Assembly (NCBI RefSeq): GCF_003308995.1
Contig: NZ_QFFJ01000001.1
Location: 3,534,001-3,598,000 of the forward strand
Direction: 5' to 3'
From: Chitinophaga flava
Lineage (GTDB): Bacteria; Bacteroidota; Bacteroidia; Chitinophagales; Chitinophagaceae
Length of the DNA: 64,000 bases
Below the pieces are notes generated by a model. The model did not search any database. It saw only the letters and a list, made by a program, of their open reading frames with translations, and was not told the origin of the DNA. This document shows, one piece after another, positions 18,132 to 26,853 of this stretch (the first letter of the stretch is position 1; every line of letters begins with the position of its first letter). Made by a program: the position numbers and the translations under genes.

Positions 18132-18512
18132 TTAATAAACAGCTATTACAGAGATCTCCACATTCACTCCTCTCGGTAAAGCGGCCACCTGCACGGTTTC
18201 GCGGGCAGGGTAGTTGCCACTGAAATAACTTCCGTATACTTCATTTACTTTAGGGAAATCATTCATGTCGGTGAGGAAGATAGTCGCTTTCACTACCGCA
18301 TCGAAGGACAGGCCGGCTTCTTTCAGGATAGCCTGCAGGTTTTTCATGACCAGATGGGCTTCATCCACGATGCCTGATTTTACCAGTTCTCCGGTAGCAG
18401 GGTCCAGCGGTACCTGGCCGGACACATAGAGGGTATTACCAGCTTTTACAGCCTGGTTATAAGGCCCGATAGGAGCGGGCGCCTGATTGGTATTGATGAT
18501 TTGCTTTTCCAT
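18132..18512 (-). CDS. ridA: RidA family enamine/imine deaminase
   Basis: A 126-residue protein with the full YjgF/RidA signature: APAPIGPYNQAVKAGNTLYVSGQVPLDP at the N-terminus, NLQAILKEAGLSFDAVVKATIFLTDM in the middle, and PARETVQVAALPRGVNVEISVIAVY at the end, with the conserved Arg (PAR). It hydrolyses reactive 2-aminoacrylate and related imines. Length is normal. Confidence 0.96.
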   Translation of the reverse strand: MEKQIINTNQAPAPIGPYNQAVKAGNTLYVSGQVPLDPATGELVKSGIVDEAHLVMKNLQAILKEAGLSFDAVVKATIFLTDMNDFPKVNEVYGSYFSGNYPARETVQVAALPRGVNVEISVIAVY

Positions 18513-18541
18513 AAAACGAAAATAAGGAATTCGCTATTAGT

Positions 18542-18566
18542 GTCCCAGGGCTGAAGCCCTGGGCTA
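18542..18566 (-). repeat. REP-like palindrome, copy 1
   Basis: CCCAGGGCT-GA-AGCCCTGGG at 18544-18563, flanked by CTA. Read on the minus strand it matches copy 2 at 18742-18764 over 23 bases. The palindromic core forms a stable 9-bp stem. Confidence 0.75.
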
Positions 18567-18741
18567 TGATAGATAGGATAAGACGGGGGGTGGAACATCG
18601 CTAGGAGAATTTTATTGGAGATTTTGTAAGGAAGAAGGCTTGGGAATATTTTCTGAAGAATTTCTATCCGGGAGTTTCAGTAAATGAGTTATTGAACCTG
18701 TAAGGTTATCTTTTTTTATGCAAACAGCTGTACAACAATTT

Positions 18742-18764
18742 TAGCCCAGGGCTTCAGCCCTGGG
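18742..18764 (+). repeat. REP-like palindrome, copy 2
   Basis: CCCAGGGCT-TC-AGCCCTGGG preceded by TAG. It is the reverse complement of copy 1, so the two form an inverted pair around about 175 bases of non-coding DNA (a BIME-like arrangement). The interval holds no supported gene. Confidence 0.75.
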
Positions 18765-18802
18765 GAAAAGGATTTTTTCTTAGGTTTGCTGAAATTTAAC
18801 GC

Positions 18803-19465
18803 ATGAATATCCTCGTAATAGCAGATGCACAGCGGTATGACGAGTTGAGGCAAAGGGATTTTTCCAGGCATCAGGTACAATGGAAGACCAATCTGGAGGA
18901 TGTTTTGTCGGTGAAGGCGTTTGATCTGGTGATAGATCTCCTTTTTGATGACCGGCCTGAGCATGCAGCGGTGTACGCCAAAAATCCTGGTGTGCCGGTG
19001 TTGGCGGGTATGGTAAAGACTTCTTTATCGGAGGTGATGAATCAATATGCATTTGAGCAGGGCTTCAATATAATGGGCTGTAATTTTCTGCCGGGATTTA
19101 TCAGTTTACCGATGCTGGAGGTAACGTTGATGGATGATGGTCAGCAGCAGGTGCTGGATGACATCATGTATCAGCTCAACTGGGAATGCACGCTGGTAGC
19201 GGATACTACGGGGATGGTGACACCAAGGGTGGTATGTATGATCATCAATGAGGCTTATCTGACGGCGGAGGAGGGTACTGCTTCCCGCGAGGATATTGAT
19301 ACCTCTATGCGGTTGGGCACCAATTATCCGTTCGGACCTTTTGAGTGGTGTGAGCGAATAGGTGTAAAACATGTGTATGAGGTGCTGAAGGCAGTGCATG
19401 ATGTTACCGGTGATGACCGGTATGAGGTGGCAGCCTTACTACAAACAGAATACGAGGCGATATAA
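18803..19465 (+). CDS. 3-hydroxyacyl-CoA dehydrogenase-like protein lacking the NAD-binding motif
   Basis: A 220-residue protein. The C-terminal half is a clear 3HCDH C-terminal domain: GMVTPRVVCMIINEAYLTAE, then DIDTSMRLGTNYPFGPFEW, about residues 135-190. The N-terminal half (NILVIADAQRYDELRQRDF) has Rossmann-like beta-alpha alternation but no GxGxxG. It is shorter than a complete 3-hydroxybutyryl-CoA dehydrogenase (about 280). Catalysis with NAD is doubtful. It ends 7 bases before tsaB, so the two are probably co-transcribed. Confidence 0.75.
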   Translation: MNILVIADAQRYDELRQRDFSRHQVQWKTNLEDVLSVKAFDLVIDLLFDDRPEHAAVYAKNPGVPVLAGMVKTSLSEVMNQYAFEQGFNIMGCNFLPGFISLPMLEVTLMDDGQQQVLDDIMYQLNWECTLVADTTGMVTPRVVCMIINEAYLTAEEGTASREDIDTSMRLGTNYPFGPFEWCERIGVKHVYEVLKAVHDVTGDDRYEVAALLQTEYEAI

Positions 19466-19472
19466 CAATATT

Positions 19473-20150
19473 ATGGCATTAATACTTAGCATAGATACAG
19501 CTACAACGACAGGTTCGGTTAGTCTTGCCCGTGATGGGAAAACATTGCAGACATTAGTTAATGAGCAGCAGCAGGACCATGCAGCAGCTATTGTACTGTA
19601 TGTGCAGCAGATTTTCCGTGAGCAGGGTGTTACAGCCGACGACCTGGATGCGATTGCAGTGAGTGCCGGTCCGGGTTCGTATACGGGTCTGCGTGTGGGA
19701 GTAGCTACTGCCAAAGGGTTGTGTTATGCCTGGAATAAGCCGCTGCTGGCTGTTTCCACGCTGCAGATGATGGCGCAGGGCGCCCTGGATGCAGTGAAAG
19801 ATACGGCAGCCTGGTATTGTCCTATGCTGGATGCACGCCGGCAGGAAGTATTTACTGCTATTTATGATGCTTCTTTGCAGCCTGTTATGGAGCCGCAGGC
19901 ACTGGTGCTGGAGCCGAATTCCTTTGACGCCTGGCTGGCACAAAAAAAGATTTACTTTTTTGGTAACGGTAGCCCGAAATGGGCCACCATGTTGCCTTCC
20001 ATCGATAATGCCGAGTTTATCCCCTATGAAATGAGTGCCGTAGATATGGCACCGCTCGCTGAACAGTTATTCCATCAAAAATCCTTCGCAGATCTGGCGT
20101 ATTTCAGTCCTTTTTACCTCAAAGGCTTCTATTTTCCCCAAAAACACTAA
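19473..20150 (+). CDS. tsaB: tRNA threonylcarbamoyladenosine biosynthesis protein TsaB
   Basis: About 225 residues from ATG 19473 (ALILSIDTATTTGSVSLARDG); upstream in-frame codons overlap the preceding gene and are not family-like. It has the ASKHA-fold signatures VSAGPGSYTGLRVGVATAKGL (about 67-87) and LDARRQEVFTAIYD. TsaB is the non-catalytic partner of TsaD and TsaE in forming t6A37 of ANN-decoding tRNAs. Confidence 0.94.
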   Translation: MALILSIDTATTTGSVSLARDGKTLQTLVNEQQQDHAAAIVLYVQQIFREQGVTADDLDAIAVSAGPGSYTGLRVGVATAKGLCYAWNKPLLAVSTLQMMAQGALDAVKDTAAWYCPMLDARRQEVFTAIYDASLQPVMEPQALVLEPNSFDAWLAQKKIYFFGNGSPKWATMLPSIDNAEFIPYEMSAVDMAPLAEQLFHQKSFADLAYFSPFYLKGFYFPQKH

Positions 20151-20364
20151 CACGTTCGTTTTATTTGTCATAGAAATGTCAAATTACATCTAATTTGCAC
20201 ATATCTCCAGGTTATATATGATAAAATAAGGTATGGAAATTTTTTTTATTGTGATAGATATTATATTTTTGTATAAATCGATAACCGCATTTGTTGTCTA
20301 ACTGTTTTGCGATTACTGTCCGTTGATCCCTTTCATTTCATCATTTTTTAAAAACTATTATGCG

Positions 20365-20724
20365 ATGGAAAAAACATTATTAACTACCTCTTCTAATACT
20401 CTTATTATTTCTAGAGGTAACAATGAAAAAGACCAGATCAAATTGGATTACATTGCCGTAAAAAAGGCCGCTATGGTTTTGCGTGCTATCAACCATAAGT
20501 TGCGCCAGCAGATGATCAAACTGCTGGAGGATCATAAAAAAATGACTGTGACAGAGATATATGTGAAATTGCGTCTGGAACAATCGGTAGCATCGCAGCA
20601 TCTGGCTATATTAAGGCGGGCTGGTATTGTAATTACAGAAAGAGATGGTAAGTTTATCCACTACACCATCAACAAACAGCGTATTGCTGAGGTGGCTAAA
20701 TTTGTGGAAGAACTTGTTGGTTAA
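20365..20724 (+). CDS. ArsR-family winged-helix transcriptional regulator
   Basis: About 119 residues from ATG 20365. Residues 40-115 form the winged helix: RAINHKLRQQMIKLLEDHKKMTVTEIYVKLRLEQSVASQHLAIL is the HTH of ArsR/SmtB proteins, followed by RRAGIVITERDGKFIHYTIN as the wing. No CxC metal-sensing motif is visible, so the signal is not obviously a metal. It lies upstream of, and may relate to, the persulfide/rhodanese gene, as redox-type ArsR proteins often do, but a terminator separates them. Confidence 0.88.
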   Translation: MEKTLLTTSSNTLIISRGNNEKDQIKLDYIAVKKAAMVLRAINHKLRQQMIKLLEDHKKMTVTEIYVKLRLEQSVASQHLAILRRAGIVITERDGKFIHYTINKQRIAEVAKFVEELVG

Positions 20725-20761
20725 TTGAATTTAACCATTTAAAATACGGAATTGAATTATT

Positions 20762-20790
20762 AAAAAAAGTAGCCGCAAGGCTACTTTTTT
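20762..20790 (+). terminator. Terminator after the ArsR gene
   Basis: AAAAAAGTAGCC-GCAA-GGCTACTTTTTT, a perfect stem with a tetraloop and T tract, 38 bases after the stop codon. Confidence 0.9.
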
Positions 20791-20836
20791 ATTTTCATAT
20801 AGATTTTATCCATAGGTGCGCGGGGTGATTTATTTG

Positions 20837-20844
20837 TAAATTTG
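20837..20844 (+). promoter_or_regulatory. -7 box TAAATTTG before the MBL/rhodanese gene
   Basis: TAAATTTG is an exact TANNTTTG match 17 bases before the ATG at 20862. A matching -33 TTTG at normal spacing is not evident. Confidence 0.35.
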
Positions 20845-20861
20845 TGAAAATCAAAAAACCA

Positions 20862-22265
20862 ATGTTCGTTAAACAATTATACACCAACTGCCTGTCAGAA
20901 GCCGCCTATTTTATAGAATCGGGAGGAGTGGCCGTAGTGATAGACCCGCTAAGGGATATTGACGTATACGTAGACCTCGCCCGGGAGCGCAATGCAACGA
21001 TTAAATATATTTTTGAGACCCATTTCCACGCAGATTTTGTGTCGGGCCACCTCGAACTGGCCAAAGCTACCGGCGCAAAGATTGTATTCGGACCAAATGC
21101 AGAAACCGGTTTTGATGCCTATGTAGCCAAAGACAACGAAGAATTTGCCATCGGTGACGTTACCATCAAAGTATTACACACACCCGGTCATACACTGGAA
21201 TCTACCTGCTACCTGCTGATCGATGAAAACAAAGCACCTTATGCTGTGTTCACCGGCGATACTTTATTTGTGGGAGATGTAGGCCGTCCGGACCTGTTCA
21301 GCGGCAATCTCACCAAAGAAGAGCTGGCAGCTTATCTGTTTGATTCACTCAACAACAGAATCAAAACACTGCCGGATAATGTAATCGTGTATCCTGCACA
21401 TGGTCCTGGTTCTGCCTGTGGTAAAAACCTGGGTCCGAACACCTACAGCACCATCGGTGAGGAAAAAAATACAAACTACGCCTTACTGGCTACCGATAAA
21501 GCACAATTTATCAATGAAGTAACCAGCGGTCTTACTACCCCGCCTTCTTACTTCCCGATCAATGCAAAAATCAATAAAGAAGGTTACGACGCCCTGCAGG
21601 CTGTAATGGCTAAGGCTATGCAACCACTCACACCTGCTGCTTTTAAAGCAAAAGGTGATGCTGGTGTACTGATCCTGGACACTCGTCCTGCTACCGAATT
21701 CGGCGACGGTTTTGTACCTGGCTCCATCAGCATCGGACTGGAAGGCCGTTTCGCAGAATGGGCCGGTAGTCTGTTGCCTTTCGATCAGGAAATCATCCTG
21801 GTGACCACACCCGGCAAGGAAGAAGAAACCGTAGTGAGAATGGCTCGTGTAGGCTTCGAAAACGTGAACGGCTACCTGGAAGGTGGTTATCCTGCCTGGG
21901 AAGCTTCCGGCCAAGAAAAAGATATGATCATCACCGTTGAAGCAGACGAGCTGGCCATGGATATGCCACACGACGAAAACCTGGTAGTGGTGGATGTCCG
22001 TAAACCGGCTGAATATGCCAACGGTCACGTTAAAGGCGCTACCAACCTGTCTCTCGGCGATATGATGGATCCACTCAACCTGGCAGACCTGGACGAACAC
22101 CTGAATCTGTATGTACATTGCCAGGGCGGCTACCGTAGTATCATCGCCTGCTCTATCCTCAAAAGGGAAGGCATTCACAACCTGCGCAATGTAGATGGTG
22201 GTTTCGCTAAAATGAAAGATGAAAAAGGCCTGGAAATAGTACAGGAAAAAAATGTACTGAACTAA
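20862..22265 (+). CDS. MBL-fold hydrolase with two rhodanese domains (persulfide dioxygenase-like)
   Basis: About 467 residues from ATG 20862 (FVKQLYTNCLSEAAYFIESGG). The N-terminal metallo-beta-lactamase domain has HFHADFVSGH near residue 53, HTPGHT near 108 and the Asp of FTGDTLF near 131, as in ETHE1-like persulfide dioxygenases. Two rhodanese domains follow (about 260-360 and 375-465). Only the second has an active-site Cys loop (YVHCQGGYRS); the first has ILVTTPGKEEE. It is likely involved in sulfide/persulfide detoxification. Confidence 0.88.
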   Translation: MFVKQLYTNCLSEAAYFIESGGVAVVIDPLRDIDVYVDLARERNATIKYIFETHFHADFVSGHLELAKATGAKIVFGPNAETGFDAYVAKDNEEFAIGDVTIKVLHTPGHTLESTCYLLIDENKAPYAVFTGDTLFVGDVGRPDLFSGNLTKEELAAYLFDSLNNRIKTLPDNVIVYPAHGPGSACGKNLGPNTYSTIGEEKNTNYALLATDKAQFINEVTSGLTTPPSYFPINAKINKEGYDALQAVMAKAMQPLTPAAFKAKGDAGVLILDTRPATEFGDGFVPGSISIGLEGRFAEWAGSLLPFDQEIILVTTPGKEEETVVRMARVGFENVNGYLEGGYPAWEASGQEKDMIITVEADELAMDMPHDENLVVVDVRKPAEYANGHVKGATNLSLGDMMDPLNLADLDEHLNLYVHCQGGYRSIIACSILKREGIHNLRNVDGGFAKMKDEKGLEIVQEKNVLN

Positions 22266-22285
22266 TCCATTAGTCATAAAATTAT

Positions 22286-22323
22286 ATAGCCATCAGCGTT
22301 AGAAATGCTGATGGCTATTTTTA
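22286..22323 (+). terminator. Terminator after the MBL/rhodanese gene
   Basis: ATAGCCATCAGC (22286-22297) pairs with GCTGATGGCTAT (22307-22318) around a 9-base loop, followed by TTTTTA. Confidence 0.85.
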
Positions 22324-22523
22324 TTATAATGAAAAATATTATATATATACCGCTGCGGTCTGATTTCCCCCAAATCCTTTATTAGTGCTGTTTTCTCTAC
22401 AATGTCCTTTTTCCGTTTATGAGGAAATACGTTTCTGTTGGATTGATTAACAATAAGTTAAGCAAGAAAAAATTTTCTATTAGCATGTTATTTGTTATCT
22501 TCTGGGAACTAAAATATGTAACC

Positions 22524-23012
22524 ATGAATAGAAAATCCTTAACACTCGCCCTTTTAATGTTGATGGGCGTATTCTTCTTTGCGTGTAAACCTTCAGACTC
22601 CAAGATCCAAAAGGCGGTTAATGAAAAGCTGAGTACTATTCCAGGCATTACTGCGGAAGTGAAAGGTGGCGTAGTGACCCTCAGCGGTGAAGTAACCGAT
22701 GATGCCGCCAAAGCCGCTGCTGAAGAAGCATTAAAAGGTGTTTCCGGCGTAAAAACAGTTACCAACAACATCATGGTGAAAGCAGCTGAACCTGCTCCGG
22801 CAGCACCTGTGACCATCAACCCCGACGATGTGTTAAAGAAAACCCTTGATTCTGCTTATGCGGCAGCCGGATTCTCCACTGTAACCGTTGCTGTTGCCAA
22901 TGGTGAAGTAACGTTGAGTGGCGAAGCCAAAAAGAGCGACCTGCGCAAAATCATACAGACAGCACAGGAATCAAAACCCAAGAAGGTTAACAACAGCCTT
23001 AAATTGAAATAA
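22524..23012 (+). CDS. BON-domain lipoprotein
   Basis: About 162 residues from ATG 22524, which starts a lipoprotein signal (NRKSLTLALLMLMGVFFFAC). Two BON domains follow: SKIQKAVNEKLSTIPGITAEVKG with GGVVTLSGEVTDDAAKAAAE (about 28-90), and a second after an Ala/Pro linker (VTVAVANGEVTLSGEAKKSD). BON proteins bind phospholipid and stabilise the envelope under stress (OsmY-like). It is 19 bases upstream of a LysM gene with a related role. Confidence 0.88.
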   Translation: MNRKSLTLALLMLMGVFFFACKPSDSKIQKAVNEKLSTIPGITAEVKGGVVTLSGEVTDDAAKAAAEEALKGVSGVKTVTNNIMVKAAEPAPAAPVTINPDDVLKKTLDSAYAAAGFSTVTVAVANGEVTLSGEAKKSDLRKIIQTAQESKPKKVNNSLKLK

Positions 23013-23031
23013 CCCTTTAAAAATTATTGTC

Positions 23032-23406
23032 ATGAGCTTACAGGATAAATACCAGGAATTGATCAGCCAGGCCAATAGTGCCGGCGTCAACAATTTACAG
23101 GTTAGAGAGCAGGATAATGTACTGTATATCGATGGGGAAGCCACTGCTGAAGTGAAAGACCAACTGTGGAGCACCTACGAAAAACTGGACCCGGAAATGC
23201 GCTCTGCTGATGTAGTGATGAACATCGCTGTAACTGGTGGTGGCGGTGGAGAGCAGGTGTATGAAGTAAAATCCGGTGATAACCTGAGTAAGATAGCTAA
23301 GAACTATCCCGGTGTGTCATGGCAGGATATTTATCAGGCTAATAAAGATCAGATCAAAGATCCTAATGTGATCTATCCCGGACAGAAACTGAAAATTCCA
23401 GGATAA
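23032..23406 (+). CDS. LysM-domain protein with BON-like N-terminus (YgaU-like)
   Basis: A 124-residue protein without signal peptide. Residues 1-70 resemble a BON domain (VREQDNVLYIDGEATAEVKDQLW). After a GGGGG linker comes one LysM repeat (VYEVKSGDNLSKIAKNYPG ... NKDQIKDPNVIYPGQKLKIP). This is the layout of YgaU/potassium-binding-type proteins. Probably one operon with the BON lipoprotein. Confidence 0.88.
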   Translation: MSLQDKYQELISQANSAGVNNLQVREQDNVLYIDGEATAEVKDQLWSTYEKLDPEMRSADVVMNIAVTGGGGGEQVYEVKSGDNLSKIAKNYPGVSWQDIYQANKDQIKDPNVIYPGQKLKIPG

Positions 23407-23418
23407 GCTTACAGGTTA

Positions 23419-23467
23419 TTATAACGAAAAAGGCCGGAGCATCATGCTCCGGCCTTTTTCGTTATAA
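23419..23467. terminator. Bidirectional terminator between LysM gene and acyltransferase
   Basis: A perfect 22-bp inverted repeat (23419-23440 with 23446-23467) around the loop ATCAT. The GC-rich core GGCCGGAGC is flanked by A and T tracts on both sides, serving both convergent genes. Confidence 0.92.
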
Positions 23468-23470
23468 ATG

Positions 23471-24343
23471 TTATATTACTGTCTGGTGGCCAGGATAGGT
23501 ATGTTTCCATCTTCTGTGGCTCCATACCCAAACTTCAGGTTGCTCGTGAATATTTTTTTCCAGGAAACGAACGAATGTTTCAGTGATCTTGCCAACGGGC
23601 TCCTGTTGCGGATCTTCAAACATCAATTGAAGCTTTGCATGATAATAGCCGCGTTTGGTTTTCCGGATGTCCACAAAAACAACGGGGATATCATTTCTTC
23701 TGGCGGCCATTTCAGGGCCCTTATAGAAGGGTGTCATTTTATTGAGGAAAGGGTACCAGAGGCAGCTGCGTGGATTGCCCGGGTTCTGATCGGCAACCAG
23801 GGCAATGAGATACTGTTTTTCCATCCAGGGCCTCATGCTGTTGGCCATATCGTTGGCCGGTATGAGGATGGTGCCAAACTTTTCGCGGAAGTGCCGGAAC
23901 ATACGATCGGCGGGCTTGCTGCTGAGTGGCATGTACACTACCAGAAAAGGAAATTGTACACCCTGCATACAGAACAGGTTGGCCCATTCCCAGTTGAAAT
24001 TATGACCCAGGTGAAGCTGACAGCTTTTGCCTTCTGCATAGAGCTTATGTAAAACAGAGAGGTCGCAGGTGAAGCGTTCCTGTAGCTGTTGTTTGCTCAT
24101 GGTCAGCAGCTTGATGGTTTCCACCATCATATCAGTCAGATTACGATAATATTTTTTAGCTAGCCTGCGGATCTCTTCCGGTGATTTTTCCGGGAAAGCC
24201 TGCTTCATGTTCTCCAGCACTACCTTTTTACGATAACCGAATACATGATACACCAGCACATACAGAATGTCGCTGATGAGATAAAGTACCGGGAACGGCA
24301 ATATAGAAAGGCTGTAGCAAAAACCAAGCAGTAGATAATACAT
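23471..24343 (-). CDS. LpxL/HtrB-family lipid A acyltransferase
   Basis: A 290-residue inner-membrane protein with one N-terminal membrane segment (LLLGFCYSLSILPFPVLYLISDILY). The lysophospholipid-acyltransferase HX4E motif is seen as HNFNWE (about residue 118). The family signatures MPLSSKPADRMFRHFREKFG, ALVADQNPG and KGPEMAARRNDIPVVFV follow. It is expected to add a secondary acyl chain to lipid A or a related lipid. Length is typical. Confidence 0.9.
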   Translation of the reverse strand: MYYLLLGFCYSLSILPFPVLYLISDILYVLVYHVFGYRKKVVLENMKQAFPEKSPEEIRRLAKKYYRNLTDMMVETIKLLTMSKQQLQERFTCDLSVLHKLYAEGKSCQLHLGHNFNWEWANLFCMQGVQFPFLVVYMPLSSKPADRMFRHFREKFGTILIPANDMANSMRPWMEKQYLIALVADQNPGNPRSCLWYPFLNKMTPFYKGPEMAARRNDIPVVFVDIRKTKRGYYHAKLQLMFEDPQQEPVGKITETFVRFLEKNIHEQPEVWVWSHRRWKHTYPGHQTVI

Positions 24344-24395
24344 GTTCCTCTAATATTGAATACCTCACAAAGGTAATGAAAACCAATGGTTTGGC

Positions 24396-25994
24396 TTACA
24401 AGACAATGTTTTGCACCAGTTCGGATTTGAGCGGATAGTCGGTATTGAAATGGAGGCCTCTGCTTTCTTTGCGGAAGGATGCCCCTTTTACAATCAGATA
24501 GCCGGCAGTGATCAGGTTGCGCAGTTCACACAACTGAGGAGACACTTCCGTTTTCTGGTACAGGGCTTCTGTTTCTTCATGTAATATATCAAGGCGGCGC
24601 ATTGCGCGTTCGAGACGTTCGTTGGTTCTTACGATGCCTACATAATCGCTCATGATCTGTTTCAACTCCTTTAGACTTTGGGTGATGAGGATCATTTCGC
24701 GGGGGGCGTTAGTGCCACGGGCGTCCCAGTCGGGTACGTTTTCCTTGAATTCGAGGCTGTCTATTTTGCTGGTGGCGTCCATAAAACAGCGATGGGCAAA
24801 TACCATGGCTTCCAGCAGTGAGTTGGAGGCGAGGCGGTTGGCGCCATGCAGGCCGGTGCTGGCACATTCGCCGCAGGCATACAGATTACGGATGGAGGTA
24901 AGGCCCCATTCGTTGGTTTTGATGCCACCGCAACTGTAGTGGGCTGCTGGTGCTACCGGTATCATCTGGTGTTGTACATCGATGCCGGCAGCTATACAGG
25001 TTTCGTAAATATTGGGGAAGTGATGGATAAACTTGTCGATGTCCATATGCCGGCAGTCGAGGTATACGTACTCAGTACCGGTGATTTTCATCTCGCTGTC
25101 GATAGCGCGGGCCACGATATCGCGTGGGGCCAGTGACAGACGGGGATCGTATTTATGCATGAAGTCTTCTTCATGGATATTGCGGAGGATACCGCCGTCA
25201 CCACGTACAGCTTCGGTGATCAGGAAAGATGGGTTGACACCGGGCTGATACAGGGCTGTAGGGTGAAACTGGATGAACTCCATATTCTCGATACGGCCTT
25301 TTGCACGGTAAACCATGGCTACACCATCGCCCGTAGCGATAGTAGGGTTGGTGGTGCTGCGGTATACCTGTCCGTTGCCGCCGGTGGCCAGCAGCGTTAC
25401 TTTAGACAGTATCTTTTCAATTTTTTTGTTGGTCAGGTTGAGGACGTACACTCCGTAACATTCGATATCCGGGGTAGCCTTGGTGACCAGGTAGCCCAGA
25501 TGGTGCTGGGTGATGAGGTCTACCACAAAACAATGTGTGACCAGCTGTATATTGGGCCTGCGATGTATCGCTTCCAGCAATGCCCGCTCTATCTCTTTGC
25601 CGGTAACGTCCTTGTGATGGATGACCCTGAAAACGGAATGCCCGCCTTCTCTGCCCAGTGAAAAGTCGCCATCCGGATTTTTGTCGAAGTTGGCGCCCCA
25701 TTCGATGATCTCACTGACCCTTTCCGGTCCTTCCGTTACCACCATTTCCACTATGCGCTCATTACAAAGGCCATCACCTGCGATCAGCGTATCTTCTATA
25801 TGTTTCTCAAAGCTGTCATTCTCGAGATCATTCACCACAGCCACGCCTCCCTGGGCGTACTTGGTGTTGGTCTCATCCTCACGGCTTTTGGTAATGATGG
25901 TAATCTTTTTGTCGGGGTATTGCTGCGATACTTTGAGAGCATAGGTTAAGCCCGCAATCCCGGAACCGATGACAAGAAAATCTGTTTGCTGCAT
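24396..25994 (-). CDS. nadB: L-aspartate oxidase NadB
   Basis: About 532 residues from ATG 25994 (QQTDFLVIGSGIAGLTYALKV). It oxidises aspartate to iminoaspartate for NAD synthesis. The FAD-binding GSGIAGL is at the N-terminus. TKYAQGGVAVV (about 48), the HHKDVTGKEIERAL segment, RGDGGILRN and the flavin-contact motifs YSCGGIKTNEWG and CGECASTGLHGANRLASNSLLE (about 375-400) are all present. nadA and nadC are not adjacent. Confidence 0.95.
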   Translation of the reverse strand: MQQTDFLVIGSGIAGLTYALKVSQQYPDKKITIITKSREDETNTKYAQGGVAVVNDLENDSFEKHIEDTLIAGDGLCNERIVEMVVTEGPERVSEIIEWGANFDKNPDGDFSLGREGGHSVFRVIHHKDVTGKEIERALLEAIHRRPNIQLVTHCFVVDLITQHHLGYLVTKATPDIECYGVYVLNLTNKKIEKILSKVTLLATGGNGQVYRSTTNPTIATGDGVAMVYRAKGRIENMEFIQFHPTALYQPGVNPSFLITEAVRGDGGILRNIHEEDFMHKYDPRLSLAPRDIVARAIDSEMKITGTEYVYLDCRHMDIDKFIHHFPNIYETCIAAGIDVQHQMIPVAPAAHYSCGGIKTNEWGLTSIRNLYACGECASTGLHGANRLASNSLLEAMVFAHRCFMDATSKIDSLEFKENVPDWDARGTNAPREMILITQSLKELKQIMSDYVGIVRTNERLERAMRRLDILHEETEALYQKTEVSPQLCELRNLITAGYLIVKGASFRKESRGLHFNTDYPLKSELVQNIVL

Positions 25995-26135
25995 AGAAAA
26001 CAAAAATACCCCTTTTTGAACATTGATTTTTATGATTTTTGACCACTAATGCATTTGATCTTCCGGATGGCCATGATATGGGTAGAATGACGGGAAAACT
26101 GGAGCTGTTTTTTAAAAAGCAACCTCAATTTAGAC

Positions 26136-26804
26136 TCAACTTTTATCTCCATAATACTTCACAGACCCATGTACCAACCCAGCTTGTGCCAGGCCGTAAG
26201 TGAGCATCACCAGTATACCGCCGGCCGACATGGGATGGTAGAACTTGCCCAGCGCAATCAGAGAATCGGAAAGCAAGAACAGAATGGCCCCGATAAGGCA
26301 ATACCAGGCTGCAGGCTGGTAACGGTAGTGGAAGGCATGTATGACACTCTGTACCGTAATGGATATGACCAGCGAATATATGATGACCGGAATAGCCAGA
26401 TTGCCCAGGTAAGGCATCAGAAAAAGAATAAAGCCAATGATGATAGCTGCATTCAGGAATACAAGGGGGTATTTGCAATAGGGGACAGGCGGATTGGAAT
26501 ACCGGATGGTGAGAAAGAAGGTGATATAAAACAAGTGTCCTACCAGAAAACTGCCCAATCCGGGAAGAAACAGATTATCAAACATCAGTAACACATCTCC
26601 CAGAAAACAGGAAAAAAGGGCTCCATACATCCACATCCGCTGCTTGCCCGGCACATCTGCTGCTGACGACATGAAATACGCTGCCAGTAAAGGTACCAGC
26701 AAGGGTTTGGTAGCATAACGGAAAGCGTCCATGTTAAGGCCGATCAGTACGAGATCGGCAAATAGGGTAATGAAGTAGAGGACTAGCCATCTGGATGTTA
26801 TCAT
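26136..26804 (-). CDS. YhhN-family membrane protein (lysoplasmalogenase-like)
   Basis: A 222-residue integral membrane protein with about seven to eight hydrophobic segments. The conserved YhhN/TMEM86 features are visible: TKPLLVPLLAAYF near residue 32, FSCFLGDVLLMF near 65, GSFLVGHLFYITFF near 83 and GAILFLLSDSLIALGKF near 175, with Asp residues facing the membrane as in lysoplasmalogenases. Family members cleave vinyl-ether lysolipids; the bacterial substrate here is uncertain. Confidence 0.85.
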   Translation of the reverse strand: MITSRWLVLYFITLFADLVLIGLNMDAFRYATKPLLVPLLAAYFMSSAADVPGKQRMWMYGALFSCFLGDVLLMFDNLFLPGLGSFLVGHLFYITFFLTIRYSNPPVPYCKYPLVFLNAAIIIGFILFLMPYLGNLAIPVIIYSLVISITVQSVIHAFHYRYQPAAWYCLIGAILFLLSDSLIALGKFYHPMSAGGILVMLTYGLAQAGLVHGSVKYYGDKS

Positions 26805-26853
26805 GAGGACCTGTAATTGTTACTACAATATAACGAATCTTTCAGGACCCCGA

